From a virus, in the IMG/VR virus record IMGVR_UViG_3300008450_000214, positions 1-33,761 of that record: DNA of 33,761 bases; one strand, written 5' to 3'. Under the pieces are notes generated by a model. It saw only the letters and a program-made list of their open reading frames with translations, made no database searches and was not told the origin of the DNA. Position 1 is the stretch's first letter. Every line of letters begins with the position of its first letter. The position numbers were made by a program, and so were the translations under genes. Below are positions 1-8,229 of the stretch, one piece after another.

Positions 1-1
1 C

Positions 2-328
2 GGTGAAATTGAGCTAAGAGCGCCAAAAAACAGGAAGGCATTTGGATTTTTGATGCACACCTGCGACAACCGAATTTGCTGCAATCCAGCGCATTTGAGA
101 GTTGCGGACATCAAAACAAACAACGAGGATTGTACGAAAAAGGGTCGAAGAATTTTGCCAACTGGCGAAGATCATCACCGAGCAGTATTTACAAACGAAG
201 AAATTAAACAGGCTATCGAATTGCGCAAATTGGGAAAAACGGCACGGCAGATTGGGGAAATGATGAATAAGAAACGCGCAACAATACAATCCTTGTTTCA
301 TCGCCATAAAGTTCGCGTGGGGAACTAA
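2..328 (+). CDS. HNH endonuclease, 5' end outside window
   Basis: The frame is open from the first bases of the window, so the N-terminus is missing. The visible part carries the second half of an HNH zinc-finger nuclease: a His-x-Cys-Asp-Asn, Cys-x-Asn-Pro-x-His-Leu block at about bases 53-97, the usual metal-binding and catalytic half of free-standing phage HNH homing enzymes. The C-terminal third (about bases 185-320) looks like a small DNA-binding tail with a helix-turn-helix feel (KLGKTARQIGEMMNKK). Such enzymes cut DNA at a specific site and spread themselves between phages. It sits directly before the gp10-like tail gene, with no gap, and is more AT-rich than that gene, which fits a recently inserted selfish element. 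The family call is firm; the target is unknown. Confidence 0.85.
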   Translation, partial: GEIELRAPKNRKAFGFLMHTCDNRICCNPAHLRVADIKTNNEDCTKKGRRILPTGEDHHRAVFTNEEIKQAIELRKLGKTARQIGEMMNKKRATIQSLFHRHKVRVGN

Positions 329-1801
329 ATGCCAGATTTCGGTTTTGTCGGCGCGTCATACACCACCCGGTCGATCTATCAGAACGACCAAGAGTGTATT
401 AATTTTTATCCAGAAATTGACCCGACCAAGCAGCCGGGGGAGCGCGGTATCGTCGCGCTGTACCCAACACCCGGCCTAGTGACCGAAATCACGTTCCCGA
501 TTCCTGCCGAAGTGCGCGGGATGAGGGCGCTATCTGGCTTGCAATATGCCATCGCGGTCTGCGGCAATCGGGTCTATCGGATTGACACCAGCCTTGCCTA
601 TATCCAAGTCGGGACGCTAACCACCAGCTCTGGCCCGGTGTCTATTACCGACAACGTGATGACCACGCAAGGGCTAACCGCTTATCTGGTCGATGGGGTC
701 AATCGGTATTACTACGTCGTGGCGACCAACACGTTTGTGACCTTGCCACCTTCTGATGGTGACTGGCAGGGCGCAAATACCGTCGATACGGTGGACAACT
801 ATGTGGCCTACAACGAGCCGGGAACGCAGAATTGGGCTGTGACTGACTTGGGGTCGCCGCTATCCACCACGGGGCTGTACGGGGCTAAGGATGGGTCGCC
901 AGATAAGCTGGTGGCGCTGATTATCGACCACCGTCAGGTTTATCTAATGGGTGAGGTCACGACCGAAGTCTGGATCGATGTCGGCAGTCAGATACCCAAC
1001 ATCATCACGTTCCCGTTTCAGCGGGTATCTGGCACCAGCTCACAGAATGGCTGCGGTGCGCCGTTTTCGATTGTCCGCTTTGCTGAAACGTTCATGTTTT
1101 TGGCGCGGGATACGCTGGGAACCGCGACGATTGGCATGATGAAGGGCTATGAGTTTCAGCGCTTATCGACCCACGCAGTCGAGAATAGTCTGGTCGGGCA
1201 GGTTGTCGAGGACGCAAGGGCTTGGTCGTTTCAGATTGAAGGCCATGAGTTTTACGTTATTAATTTCCCGTCAATTGACCTGACATGGGCTTATGACCTA
1301 GCGACCGGCCAATGGATCAAATGGCTGTGGTGGGATGCGCCGAATGCTGTGTATAAGCGCCACCGCGCCCAATGCGGCATTGCGTTTGCAAATAAGAACT
1401 TAGTAGGCGATTACGAAAACGGCAAGATTTACAGCCTCGACTTTGACGCTTACACCGACGCTGGCAACCCAATCCGCAGGCTGCGCAGAGCGCCGCACCT
1501 GACCACGGATTTGCAGCGGCAGTATTTCGAGGAATTCCAGATTCAGTTTCAGCCCGGTGTTGGCCTGACCAACGGGCAGGGGCAAGACCCACAGGCCATG
1601 CTGCGCTGGTCAAATGATGGCGGCAGCACTTGGTCAAACGAGCATTGGGTCAGCATGGGTCGTGAGGGCAATTACGTCAACCGTGCGATTTGGCGGCGGT
1701 TGGGCTGGTCGCGGGATCGGATTTTTGAAGTGGCAATTACCGACCCGGTAAAGGCTGTAATTGTGTCGGCGAATCTGAAGGCATCGGCAGGCGATAACTA
1801 A
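329..1801 (+). CDS. P22 gp10-like packaged-DNA stabilisation / tail accessory protein
   Basis: The 490-aa product opens with a start typical of the P22 gp10 family (GFVGASYTTRSIYQNDQEC, then an INFYPE segment) and has the family's length (P22 gp10 is about 470 aa). In P22 this protein forms the hexameric tail hub below the portal and gp4, plugs the channel after packaging and anchors the tail needle and tailspikes. The sequence is rich in beta-strand and aromatic residues with no membrane segment. A GTGGGGAAC ribosome site lies just upstream, and the stop overlaps the next start by one base (TAATG). The next genes include the ejection proteins, the order expected in P22-like phages, although gp4- and gp26-like genes are not visible here. 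Confidence 0.88.
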   Translation: MPDFGFVGASYTTRSIYQNDQECINFYPEIDPTKQPGERGIVALYPTPGLVTEITFPIPAEVRGMRALSGLQYAIAVCGNRVYRIDTSLAYIQVGTLTTSSGPVSITDNVMTTQGLTAYLVDGVNRYYYVVATNTFVTLPPSDGDWQGANTVDTVDNYVAYNEPGTQNWAVTDLGSPLSTTGLYGAKDGSPDKLVALIIDHRQVYLMGEVTTEVWIDVGSQIPNIITFPFQRVSGTSSQNGCGAPFSIVRFAETFMFLARDTLGTATIGMMKGYEFQRLSTHAVENSLVGQVVEDARAWSFQIEGHEFYVINFPSIDLTWAYDLATGQWIKWLWWDAPNAVYKRHRAQCGIAFANKNLVGDYENGKIYSLDFDAYTDAGNPIRRLRRAPHLTTDLQRQYFEEFQIQFQPGVGLTNGQGQDPQAMLRWSNDGGSTWSNEHWVSMGREGNYVNRAIWRRLGWSRDRIFEVAITDPVKAVIVSANLKASAGDN

Positions 1802-2040
1802 TGGTCGCGCTTACCAATATTCGGTTCCCGACCAGCCCGTTTATTGAACCGGCCACAGGCCGACCATCGCGTGAGTGGATTATTTGGCTGCAAAACCCGA
1901 ACGTAGTCAGCAGCACCGTGGAATACCAGATTATTAACGGTGGCGAGATTAACAACACGGTCATCGGCAACATTACGCCAGCGGCAGGCACTTTTACTTT
2001 GCTGACCGCTTTGAATGGCATCGGTGGGGGTACGTTTTGA
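1801..2040 (+). CDS. Small tail-fibre-like protein
   Basis: A 79-aa protein that overlaps the gp10-like stop by one base. The N-terminal half (FIEPATGRPSREWIIWLQNP) looks like a conserved virion-attachment segment. The C-terminal half contains NNTVIGNITPAAGTFTLLTA and ends in GGGTF, the kind of peptide used as a repeat unit in phage tail fibres. The large fibre protein encoded at 25319-27814 has the same unit (SSVIGGITPAA) and the same kind of ending (GGGAF). A structural role in the tail is inferred from this and from its place between gp10 and the ejection genes. It could be a remnant or adaptor of a fibre rather than a full protein. The last codons also form the ribosome site of the next gene. 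Confidence 0.7.
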   Translation: MVALTNIRFPTSPFIEPATGRPSREWIIWLQNPNVVSSTVEYQIINGGEINNTVIGNITPAAGTFTLLTALNGIGGGTF

Positions 2041-2495
2041 ACGTCAGGCCAGCCACCGTCGCCGACTTGGATGCTTATGTGGAACTGTTATCAGACTTTC
2101 ACGAAGCATCGCCGATGAAAGGTGTGGCTGATTACGATGTAGCGGGAATTCGTGCTTTTTTGACCGCTTCATTAGAAAATGCCAACATTTTGTTATTGGT
2201 TGGTGAGCTGGATGGCAAGATTGTCGGCGTAACATCATGTTTGCTGTATCCGCTGTATTTCAGTCCGAATTACCATGTTGCGCAAGAATTGTGGTGGTGG
2301 CTTACACCAGAGGCGCGAGGTAGCGGAATCGGTCAGGCAATGTTCAAAAACATTGAAAATTGGGCAAGGTTAAAAAACGCAAGGGCGCTGTTTATGATTG
2401 CATTAGAAGATGAACGCGCAGCAGCGATGGAAAAAGTTTATTGTCGGGCTGGTTTTAGACCGCTTGAACGGACGTTCATTAAGGAGTTGACATAA
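2037..2495 (+). CDS. GNAT-family N-acetyltransferase
   Basis: A 152-aa single-domain GNAT protein. It starts MNVRPATVADLD, has beta-strands at about residues 51-70, and carries the acetyl-CoA pyrophosphate loop R-G-S-G-I-G-Q-A at about residues 94-101, followed by the usual helix and a final YCRAGFRP segment. GNAT enzymes move an acetyl group from acetyl-CoA to an amine on a protein or small molecule; the substrate here is unknown. The start is a TTG that overlaps the upstream TGA (TTGA), and the GGGGG run just before it acts as the ribosome site. It interrupts the virion assembly operon between a tail gene and the gp7-like gene and is AT-richer than the gp10-like gene, so it looks like an accessory gene, perhaps one that modifies a virion or host protein. 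Confidence 0.88.
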   Translation: MNVRPATVADLDAYVELLSDFHEASPMKGVADYDVAGIRAFLTASLENANILLLVGELDGKIVGVTSCLLYPLYFSPNYHVAQELWWWLTPEARGSGIGQAMFKNIENWARLKNARALFMIALEDERAAAMEKVYCRAGFRPLERTFIKELT

Positions 2496-3172
2496 TGGCA
2501 ATCGGAACTGGAACCGCTTTATTGCTAGGGGCTGGCGCTGGTCTTATCGGATCAGGGATGCAAGCTGGCGCTGCCGAACGCGCTGGCGAAATGCAATCAG
2601 GGGCAGCGCGGTATGCAGCGGACATCCAAAAACAAATGTTCGATATTCAAAACGAACAACAAAAACCATATCGTGAAGCTGGCTATGGAGCGTTAACAAG
2701 AATTGGCGAATTACTGCCGGGGCTGACTGCGCCAATTAGCCGCGAAGAAATCTTAGGATTGCCGGGCTATCAGTTTGGTATAGAGCAAGGTACGGGCGCG
2801 GCGCGGCAAATGATGAACGTCGGCGGCGGTGGATCAAACGTTGATCGCGCAGCCCAAAAGTTTGCTATTGATTACACCGTTGGCACGGCGATGCCACAGG
2901 TATTGGCGCAGCGGCAAAACATTTACAACACGCTGGCAGGCATTGCGGGCATCGGTCAAACCGCACAAGGGCAAACAACCAATTTAGCATCAAATGTTGC
3001 TGGCAATATTGGTCAAGCCGCAATTGGCGGCGCTTCTGCAATTGGCGCTGGCATGATCGGATCAGCTAACGCGCTGGCTGGTGGATTGGGTGGCATAGGA
3101 AACACGGCGATGATGTATTCGTTACTTAACAGACAGCCGCCAGTTAATAACTGGACAAGCTCATATTATTGA
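2495..3172 (+). CDS. P22 gp7-like DNA ejection protein
   Basis: A 225-aa protein, close to P22 gp7 (229 aa). It begins with a hydrophobic, glycine-rich segment (TALLLGAGAGLIGSGMQAG, residues 6-25) and ends with a long Gly/Ala-rich stretch (residues 150-205), with a Gln-rich middle that includes YREAGYGAL and a QRQNIYNTLAGIAGIG block typical of phage DNA-transfer and internal virion proteins. Ejection proteins are packed in the head and leave with the DNA to build a channel through the cell envelope. The start overlaps the GNAT stop by one base (TAATG). The two larger ejection-type genes follow directly, giving the P22 order gp7-gp20-gp16. Confidence 0.78.
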   Translation: MAIGTGTALLLGAGAGLIGSGMQAGAAERAGEMQSGAARYAADIQKQMFDIQNEQQKPYREAGYGALTRIGELLPGLTAPISREEILGLPGYQFGIEQGTGAARQMMNVGGGGSNVDRAAQKFAIDYTVGTAMPQVLAQRQNIYNTLAGIAGIGQTAQGQTTNLASNVAGNIGQAAIGGASAIGAGMIGSANALAGGLGGIGNTAMMYSLLNRQPPVNNWTSSYY

Positions 3173-3196
3173 TTAGCGTGAAAAGAGGAAGCAATA

Positions 3197-4918
3197 ATGG
3201 CTGATCTATCTGTTACCCCTGTTGGCGCTGGCATAAAACCTGTGCCGGGCATGAGCCTTGCCGAAATGATGCAAATGGCAAGAGGTGCGCAAGAATATCA
3301 AGCGCAAGCAGAAATATTGCCCGAAAGCATTACGCAAGCAAAACAAAAAACGCAATCAGAAGCAAGTGATTTGCGTTTAAAAATGCAAAAAGAAAAAGAA
3401 TATCAAACTTTAATTCAACAACTTGAACGCAACCCACGTTTGTTTCAAGACGAAAACGGTCGTTTTGACATCAACAAAGTTTACGAACAAATGCCGAAAA
3501 TAGCGCCGCTATTAGGGCCGGAGTTGATTACAAAATATCAAGACTTAGCGAAATCACAGTCGGATGTTGATAAATCAATTACAAATTTAACACAAGAAAA
3601 CCGTGAGATTGTTGGCCGTAGTTTGGTGGGTTTAGGTTTAGAAGGCAAAACAAAAAAACAAGATTTTACAAATGCATTTACTGATTTACAAACTCAGTTT
3701 CAAGGCAATAAGCCAATGCAAGCGGCTATTGCAAACATTAAAAATTATGTAGAAAAATTGCCGGAGGATGCAAACATAGGCCCAGCCGCCATTTCTTATG
3801 GCATGAGAATGTTGCCTGTTGACAAATTGAAAGAGTTTTTCCCGCAGCTAAAAACTATTAGCACCGATGCTGCTACGTTTGCTGGTGTTCAAACACAGCC
3901 AATCACGGGCGCAGCTCCAACCATGCAAGTTGGAGAAGCACCAATTGCTGTATCAATGGCAAGACCAAGCGATTTGGTTGAATTAACTTCACAAAAAGAT
4001 ATTCGAGGAATACCGCTTTTGTCTGTTAAAGATGCCAAAACTGGCATTCCTGCGTTTTATCCAATCGACCAAATACCGTCAAATGTAACGGTGCCAGCTA
4101 ATGTAAGAGATGCCATCGGCAACATTCGTAGCCAAGCAGCGCCAGCCGCAGCGCCACCGGCTGCAACGAGAGCGCCGACTGCAACCGCTGGTCGTGAGCC
4201 AGCAAGCATTCAATTTATACCGCCTGGAGAAACTGTAGAAAGCCAAACCAATTACAGAAATCAAACTTTGCAATCGCGGGATCAGGTAGGACGCGCAAGG
4301 GAAGCGTTAGATAGTATCGCCAATATTCGTTATTCGTTGGATAAAGCGCTAACTGGTGATTACACCGGCGCTGCTGCTGCCGCCCAATCTGTGTTTGCCC
4401 AAATTACTAGCAGCAAAAAAGAAGAATATGCTGCTTCGATGCGGAATATTGTAAAGAAAGAATTGCAAGAGTTAGCAAACTTAAAAAGCGCTTTTAGAGG
4501 TACGCGATTTGCTGGTGAGGTTCAAAACGTTGTAGATTCATTAGCAACCGTAGAATCGAACCCAACAGCCATAGCAAAAGTTTTGAAATCTGTAGAAACT
4601 TTAGCAAACCACACAATTAATTATTCTAGCGGTTTAGATAAAGTGGTTATGCGTAACCCAAAAAATTATTTTGCCAAACCAGAATTTGATTCCAGAATGG
4701 CAGAAGCGTACGATCCTTTAGCTTTGGGATTAAAAATTGCCTATGATCGTGGTGGTAAAAAAGAAGTTGATAAATACACAAAAGAAAAAAATATTAATTT
4801 ATCGCAACAACAAAAATTGTTGGGAAAATTAGAAAGATACAAAGCGCTGGTTGATGGCGATATGGACAAATATGACAGTTTGTTGTCGCAACAATCAAGA
4901 CAAGGGCAAGCAAGATGA
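3197..4918 (+). CDS. P22 gp20-like DNA ejection protein (putative)
   Basis: A 573-aa soluble-looking protein with long predicted helices: a Gln/Lys/Glu-rich coiled-coil part at about residues 30-75 (AQAEILPESITQAKQKTQ) and another at about 350-470. An Ala/Pro-rich linker (residues 300-330) separates the halves. There is no membrane segment. It has the position and general character of P22 gp20 (471 aa) between gp7- and gp16-like genes, but it is longer and no catalytic motif is visible, so the name rests mainly on synteny. An AGAGGAAG ribosome site lies just before the ATG. The stop overlaps the next start by four bases (ATGA). Codon use is A/T-rich, with many CAA and AAA codons, unlike gp10. 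Confidence 0.62.
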   Translation: MADLSVTPVGAGIKPVPGMSLAEMMQMARGAQEYQAQAEILPESITQAKQKTQSEASDLRLKMQKEKEYQTLIQQLERNPRLFQDENGRFDINKVYEQMPKIAPLLGPELITKYQDLAKSQSDVDKSITNLTQENREIVGRSLVGLGLEGKTKKQDFTNAFTDLQTQFQGNKPMQAAIANIKNYVEKLPEDANIGPAAISYGMRMLPVDKLKEFFPQLKTISTDAATFAGVQTQPITGAAPTMQVGEAPIAVSMARPSDLVELTSQKDIRGIPLLSVKDAKTGIPAFYPIDQIPSNVTVPANVRDAIGNIRSQAAPAAAPPAATRAPTATAGREPASIQFIPPGETVESQTNYRNQTLQSRDQVGRAREALDSIANIRYSLDKALTGDYTGAAAAAQSVFAQITSSKKEEYAASMRNIVKKELQELANLKSAFRGTRFAGEVQNVVDSLATVESNPTAIAKVLKSVETLANHTINYSSGLDKVVMRNPKNYFAKPEFDSRMAEAYDPLALGLKIAYDRGGKKEVDKYTKEKNINLSQQQKLLGKLERYKALVDGDMDKYDSLLSQQSRQGQAR

Positions 4919-7368
4919 GCGATTTTGATATATCTGGCCTTCGGGAATCTTTAGGATTTGCGCCACCTAAAGCGCCATCAAAAACGGTTTCCAAATCACC
5001 ATCAGATTTTGATGCTGATTTAAAAAGAACTGTTACGCCTGCTGACCAAGCAATATTGTTAAATAATGAACGCAACAAATTAAACGCTGCTTTGCAAAAT
5101 GCAGGTTTATCTGTAACAGATCGCGCAAGATTACAAAAAGATTTAGAAGCATTGGATCGTGAAATTGGGCTGTTGCCAGCCAATGTAAGAAATATGCAGC
5201 CTGCAATTGTGGAACCACAAAGCGACTTTATGCTGGAAGGTTTGCGCGACGCGATGGTAGCGCCATCCACAGAAGTTGAAAAACCGGTTGCAGCATCGGC
5301 GGCAGCGCCAGCACCCGTTGTTAAAAAAATGTTTGAACCATCACCCGGCAGCGTAGGCAAAAAATTCGAACAAGCGGTCGAATCTATTCCCGGCGTTAAA
5401 GAAATCGGTGCTTTTGGCAACGTAGCTGCTGGTCAAGTATCAAAATCTATTGGCGCTGTACAACAATTAGTCGGGCAATACTTTCCCGGCCTTGATGAAT
5501 CAACGCGCCAAGCAATTATGAGTAATGCGGAGCGAAACATCGGTTTGGCTGAAGCTGCTATGGCACCGGCCAAAAAAGAGTTTCCTAAAACCGCGATTGC
5601 TGGCGAGGTGGCTGGATACATTGCCAGCCCAGTTTCAAAGCTAATTCCCGGCATGGGGCCATCAACATCACTTGTTGGTGCTGGCGCAAAAGGTGGTGTG
5701 CAAGGCGGTTTGGCTGGCACGTTAATGGAACCAGTTACCGATAAAGAACAGCCATTTTTTACTGAAAAAGCAAAACAAGCAACAACGGGCGCTTTGTTTG
5801 GTGCTGGTGGCGGCGCGGTGTTTCAAGGGCTGTCAACGGCAGGCGGCAAAACCATTGACACAATTAGGCAAAAATTTGGCGGCTTAGTTCCTGATAATCA
5901 ATTAAACCAACAAGCTGACGAAGTATTAAAAGCCGCTGGCATTACGGCAAACAATGTGCCAAAAGAATATTTTAAGGGTTTGCAAGATCAAGCAAAACTT
6001 GCGTTGCAGACTGGCGATGTAAAAGGTTTTCAAAAATTTGCGCGTAACTTTAGCGAAGCTGACGAATTGGGTATTCCCATGTTGCGTGGTCAATTAACTC
6101 GCGACCCAATGCAATATGCAGTAGAACAAAACATTGCAGGAATTAAAGGCGTTGGCGAACCTATTCAAACGGTTATGGCTGCACAAGTTCGTGCCATGCT
6201 TCAACGATTAGATGATTTTGGTGCGGCTAAAGGCACTTCAATTACTAATAGTGGATTTACGTTAAACAATGCATTAAATCAAGCTGACGAGATTGCATCT
6301 CAACGTGTTCGCGATGCTTATGCGGCATATCGTCAATCAACTGGACGTAACATAGACGTACCGTTGACAGGATTAGCACAAGATTATGCGCGAGTATTAA
6401 AAGATTATGGGAAAGAAAATATACCAAGCGGCGTAAGAAATAATTTAAATGAATTAGGTTTATTAAGCGGCAAGCAATTAAAAGTCACGACTATTGATGA
6501 TGCTGAAAGATTAATTAAAGTAATTAATCAAGTATATGATCCAAGCAAACAAACTAAAGGCACTTTAAATGCTTTAGATGAATTACGTCGGTCATTAAAT
6601 AATTCAATCAATCAAGCAGGTGCTAATTTACCCGGTCAAGCTGGAGCCGCAGCGCGTGAAGCTAGAAAAGCCGCGCAAGAACGATTTCAAACTATTGAAA
6701 GCATTCCAGCATTACGCGATGTAATACGAGGCAAAGAACCTGACAAGTTTGTGCAAAATCATATTTTGCAAGGCAACGTCAATCAAATTTCCAAGATGCG
6801 GGATTACCTGCAAACTAATAATCCTGAAGCGTTGGCGCAAGTGCAAAGCGATATTATTAAGCACATTAAAAATCGCGTAACTGGAAACATTAGCGATGAA
6901 AATGCCAAGTTTAGCCAAGCTGGATTAAAAGAATTTTTATCTGGCCCAATGGGTGACAGGGTAAAAAACTTTCTCACTCCGGAACAATTCAACAATCTAA
7001 ACAAGCTAAATCGCGTTGCAGAAAACGCATTTGTTGAGCCTGTTGGTGCAAGAGTGAACCGAAGCAACACGGCATCGGCGGCTGCAAATTTGGTTAAAAG
7101 CACCGTTCAAACTGGCGAAATTAATAATTTGCTTTCGTCAATTGCTGGCTTGCAATGGCCGCTAGTTACAGGTGCGGCACGGTATGCGCAAGAAAGAATT
7201 CAAGGCGCAAAAGCGCGGGGTATGCTGCGCGAAGCATTAGAACCTACACAACCACGCGCACCGCAAACAACGATACCATTATCGCAAATCGTTAAACCCG
7301 GTGTTGCTGGTGCTGGTGCTGGTCGTGGTTACGTTGAACAAAGAAATCTTGAAATGGAGAATCGGTAA
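4915..7368 (+). CDS. P22 gp16-like large ejection / internal virion protein (putative)
   Basis: An 817-aa protein, larger than P22 gp16 (609 aa). The N-terminal 120 residues are charged and helical. Residues of about 200-310 hold Gly/Ala-rich, weakly hydrophobic patches (AGYIASPVSKLIPGMGPS, GALFGAGGGAVFQG) that could enter a membrane. The rest is mostly helical and ends in a Gly/Ala tail. No lytic transglycosylase or other enzyme motif was seen. As the last and largest of three consecutive ejection-type genes it is the best candidate for the protein that crosses or lines the inner membrane during DNA entry. It starts by a four-base overlap with the preceding gene. The name is by synteny and composition. 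Confidence 0.62.
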   Translation: MSDFDISGLRESLGFAPPKAPSKTVSKSPSDFDADLKRTVTPADQAILLNNERNKLNAALQNAGLSVTDRARLQKDLEALDREIGLLPANVRNMQPAIVEPQSDFMLEGLRDAMVAPSTEVEKPVAASAAAPAPVVKKMFEPSPGSVGKKFEQAVESIPGVKEIGAFGNVAAGQVSKSIGAVQQLVGQYFPGLDESTRQAIMSNAERNIGLAEAAMAPAKKEFPKTAIAGEVAGYIASPVSKLIPGMGPSTSLVGAGAKGGVQGGLAGTLMEPVTDKEQPFFTEKAKQATTGALFGAGGGAVFQGLSTAGGKTIDTIRQKFGGLVPDNQLNQQADEVLKAAGITANNVPKEYFKGLQDQAKLALQTGDVKGFQKFARNFSEADELGIPMLRGQLTRDPMQYAVEQNIAGIKGVGEPIQTVMAAQVRAMLQRLDDFGAAKGTSITNSGFTLNNALNQADEIASQRVRDAYAAYRQSTGRNIDVPLTGLAQDYARVLKDYGKENIPSGVRNNLNELGLLSGKQLKVTTIDDAERLIKVINQVYDPSKQTKGTLNALDELRRSLNNSINQAGANLPGQAGAAAREARKAAQERFQTIESIPALRDVIRGKEPDKFVQNHILQGNVNQISKMRDYLQTNNPEALAQVQSDIIKHIKNRVTGNISDENAKFSQAGLKEFLSGPMGDRVKNFLTPEQFNNLNKLNRVAENAFVEPVGARVNRSNTASAAANLVKSTVQTGEINNLLSSIAGLQWPLVTGAARYAQERIQGAKARGMLREALEPTQPRAPQTTIPLSQIVKPGVAGAGAGRGYVEQRNLEMENR

Positions 7369-7370
7369 AA

Positions 7371-7601
7371 ATGCAACCGGACATTGATCCAGTCCGTTAC
7401 GGCGTTTTGTGGCAAAAGGTTCAGGACTACGAACGCCGGTTTGACGTAATGGACAAGAAAATGGACAAGATGGAAAACCAGCTCGAACACTTGGTGGCTT
7501 TAGCCAATCAAGGGCGCGGCGGGTTCTGGGTCGGTATGTCTATCGTTTCGGCAGCATCGGCAGCGGCAGGCTATGTCATGTCGTTTTTTGGTAAACATTG
7601 A
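7371..7601 (+). CDS. Holin-associated coiled-coil membrane protein (XhlA-like)
   Basis: A 76-aa protein with an N-terminal charged coiled coil (about residues 14-45, DVMDKKMDKMENQLEHLVAL) and one C-terminal transmembrane helix (about residues 51-72, FWVGMSIVSAASAAAGYVMS). This arrangement matches XhlA-like lysis proteins, which work with a small holin. It lies two bases after the ejection gene and just before a second small membrane protein and the endolysin, so a role in membrane permeabilisation or holin timing is likely. It could also be a holin in its own right. A GGAGAATCGG ribosome site overlaps the end of the upstream gene. Confidence 0.7.
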   Translation: MQPDIDPVRYGVLWQKVQDYERRFDVMDKKMDKMENQLEHLVALANQGRGGFWVGMSIVSAASAAAGYVMSFFGKH

Positions 7602-7612
7602 AAGGGATCGCC

Positions 7613-7777
7613 ATGAAAGCCTATATTCTTGATCGCGCAAGAGAGCCATCCACATGGCGCGGCATTACCCTGCTGTTGACTGCGTTGGGCGTACCGTTGG
7701 CACCAGCCTTGTCCGAGGCGATTGTCAGCGCTGGGCTGGCTGTGGCGGGTCTGATCGGGGTTGTGACTAAGGGATGA
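7613..7777 (+). CDS. Small holin
   Basis: A 54-aa protein starting MKAYILDRAREPSTWRGIT, with hydrophobic segments at about residues 18-30 and 37-51 separated by a short loop at P28-S34. This two-helix layout with a DR-x-x-EPSTWRG start is common in small phage holins encoded next to endolysins. It would form pores that release the endolysin to the periplasm. An AAAGGGATCGCC ribosome site precedes the ATG, and its TGA overlaps the endolysin start by four bases (ATGA), giving translational coupling. The gene is shorter than the usual gene-finding cut-off, so it is easily missed. Confidence 0.78.
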   Translation: MKAYILDRAREPSTWRGITLLLTALGVPLAPALSEAIVSAGLAVAGLIGVVTKG

Positions 7778-8229
7778 CATTCAAGCTATCGTCACGTTCG
7801 GTCAAGATGTTGACCGGCGTTAATCCGCAGTTGGTCGATGTCGTTCAATACGCTATTACCGTCACCAAAGTCGATTTCGCAGTCATTGAGGGTGTTCGCA
7901 CGATGGCACGGCAGCGTGAGCTGGTGAAGCAAGGTGCCAGCCAAACGCTCCAAAGCAAGCACCTAGACGGTCGTGCGGTCGATCTGATGGCCTATATCGG
8001 CAGTCGGCCTAGCTGGGAGCTGAACCTATACGATGACATCGCCGATGCGGTGAAAGAAGGTGCATTAAAGGTTGGCGTGGGTATTCGTTGGGGCGGCGCT
8101 TGGTCGGTGCCAAACATCGCAAAGTGGCCGGGAACAATGCAAGCAGCGCAGGACTCTTATGTTGACCTGCGCCGCAAGCAAGGGCAGCGCGTATTTATCG
8201 ACGGGCCGCACTTTGAGTTAGCGCAGTAA
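7774..8229 (+). CDS. Endolysin, M15-family D-Ala/L-Ala peptidase
   Basis: A 151-aa single-domain peptidase. It has the M15 zinc motif S-x-H-x-x-G-x-A-x-D (S61, H63, D70) and the second His in IDGPHFEL (H146), with an upstream EGVRTMARQ helix (from E39) typical of the phage T5 Lys / VanY-like group. These enzymes hydrolyse peptide cross-links or stems in peptidoglycan. There is no signal peptide and no wall-binding domain, as expected for a holin-dependent Gram-negative phage endolysin. It overlaps the holin stop by four bases. The last 12 bases overlap, tail to tail, the end of the minus-strand HTH gene. Confidence 0.93.
   Translation: MTFKLSSRSVKMLTGVNPQLVDVVQYAITVTKVDFAVIEGVRTMARQRELVKQGASQTLQSKHLDGRAVDLMAYIGSRPSWELNLYDDIADAVKEGALKVGVGIRWGGAWSVPNIAKWPGTMQAAQDSYVDLRRKQGQRVFIDGPHFELAQ

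Noticed and set aside
4794-5420. 208-aa minus-strand frame over the ejection-gene junction
   Set aside because: It covers two genes with good coding signals and a four-base overlap; the frame is open only because of biased codon use.
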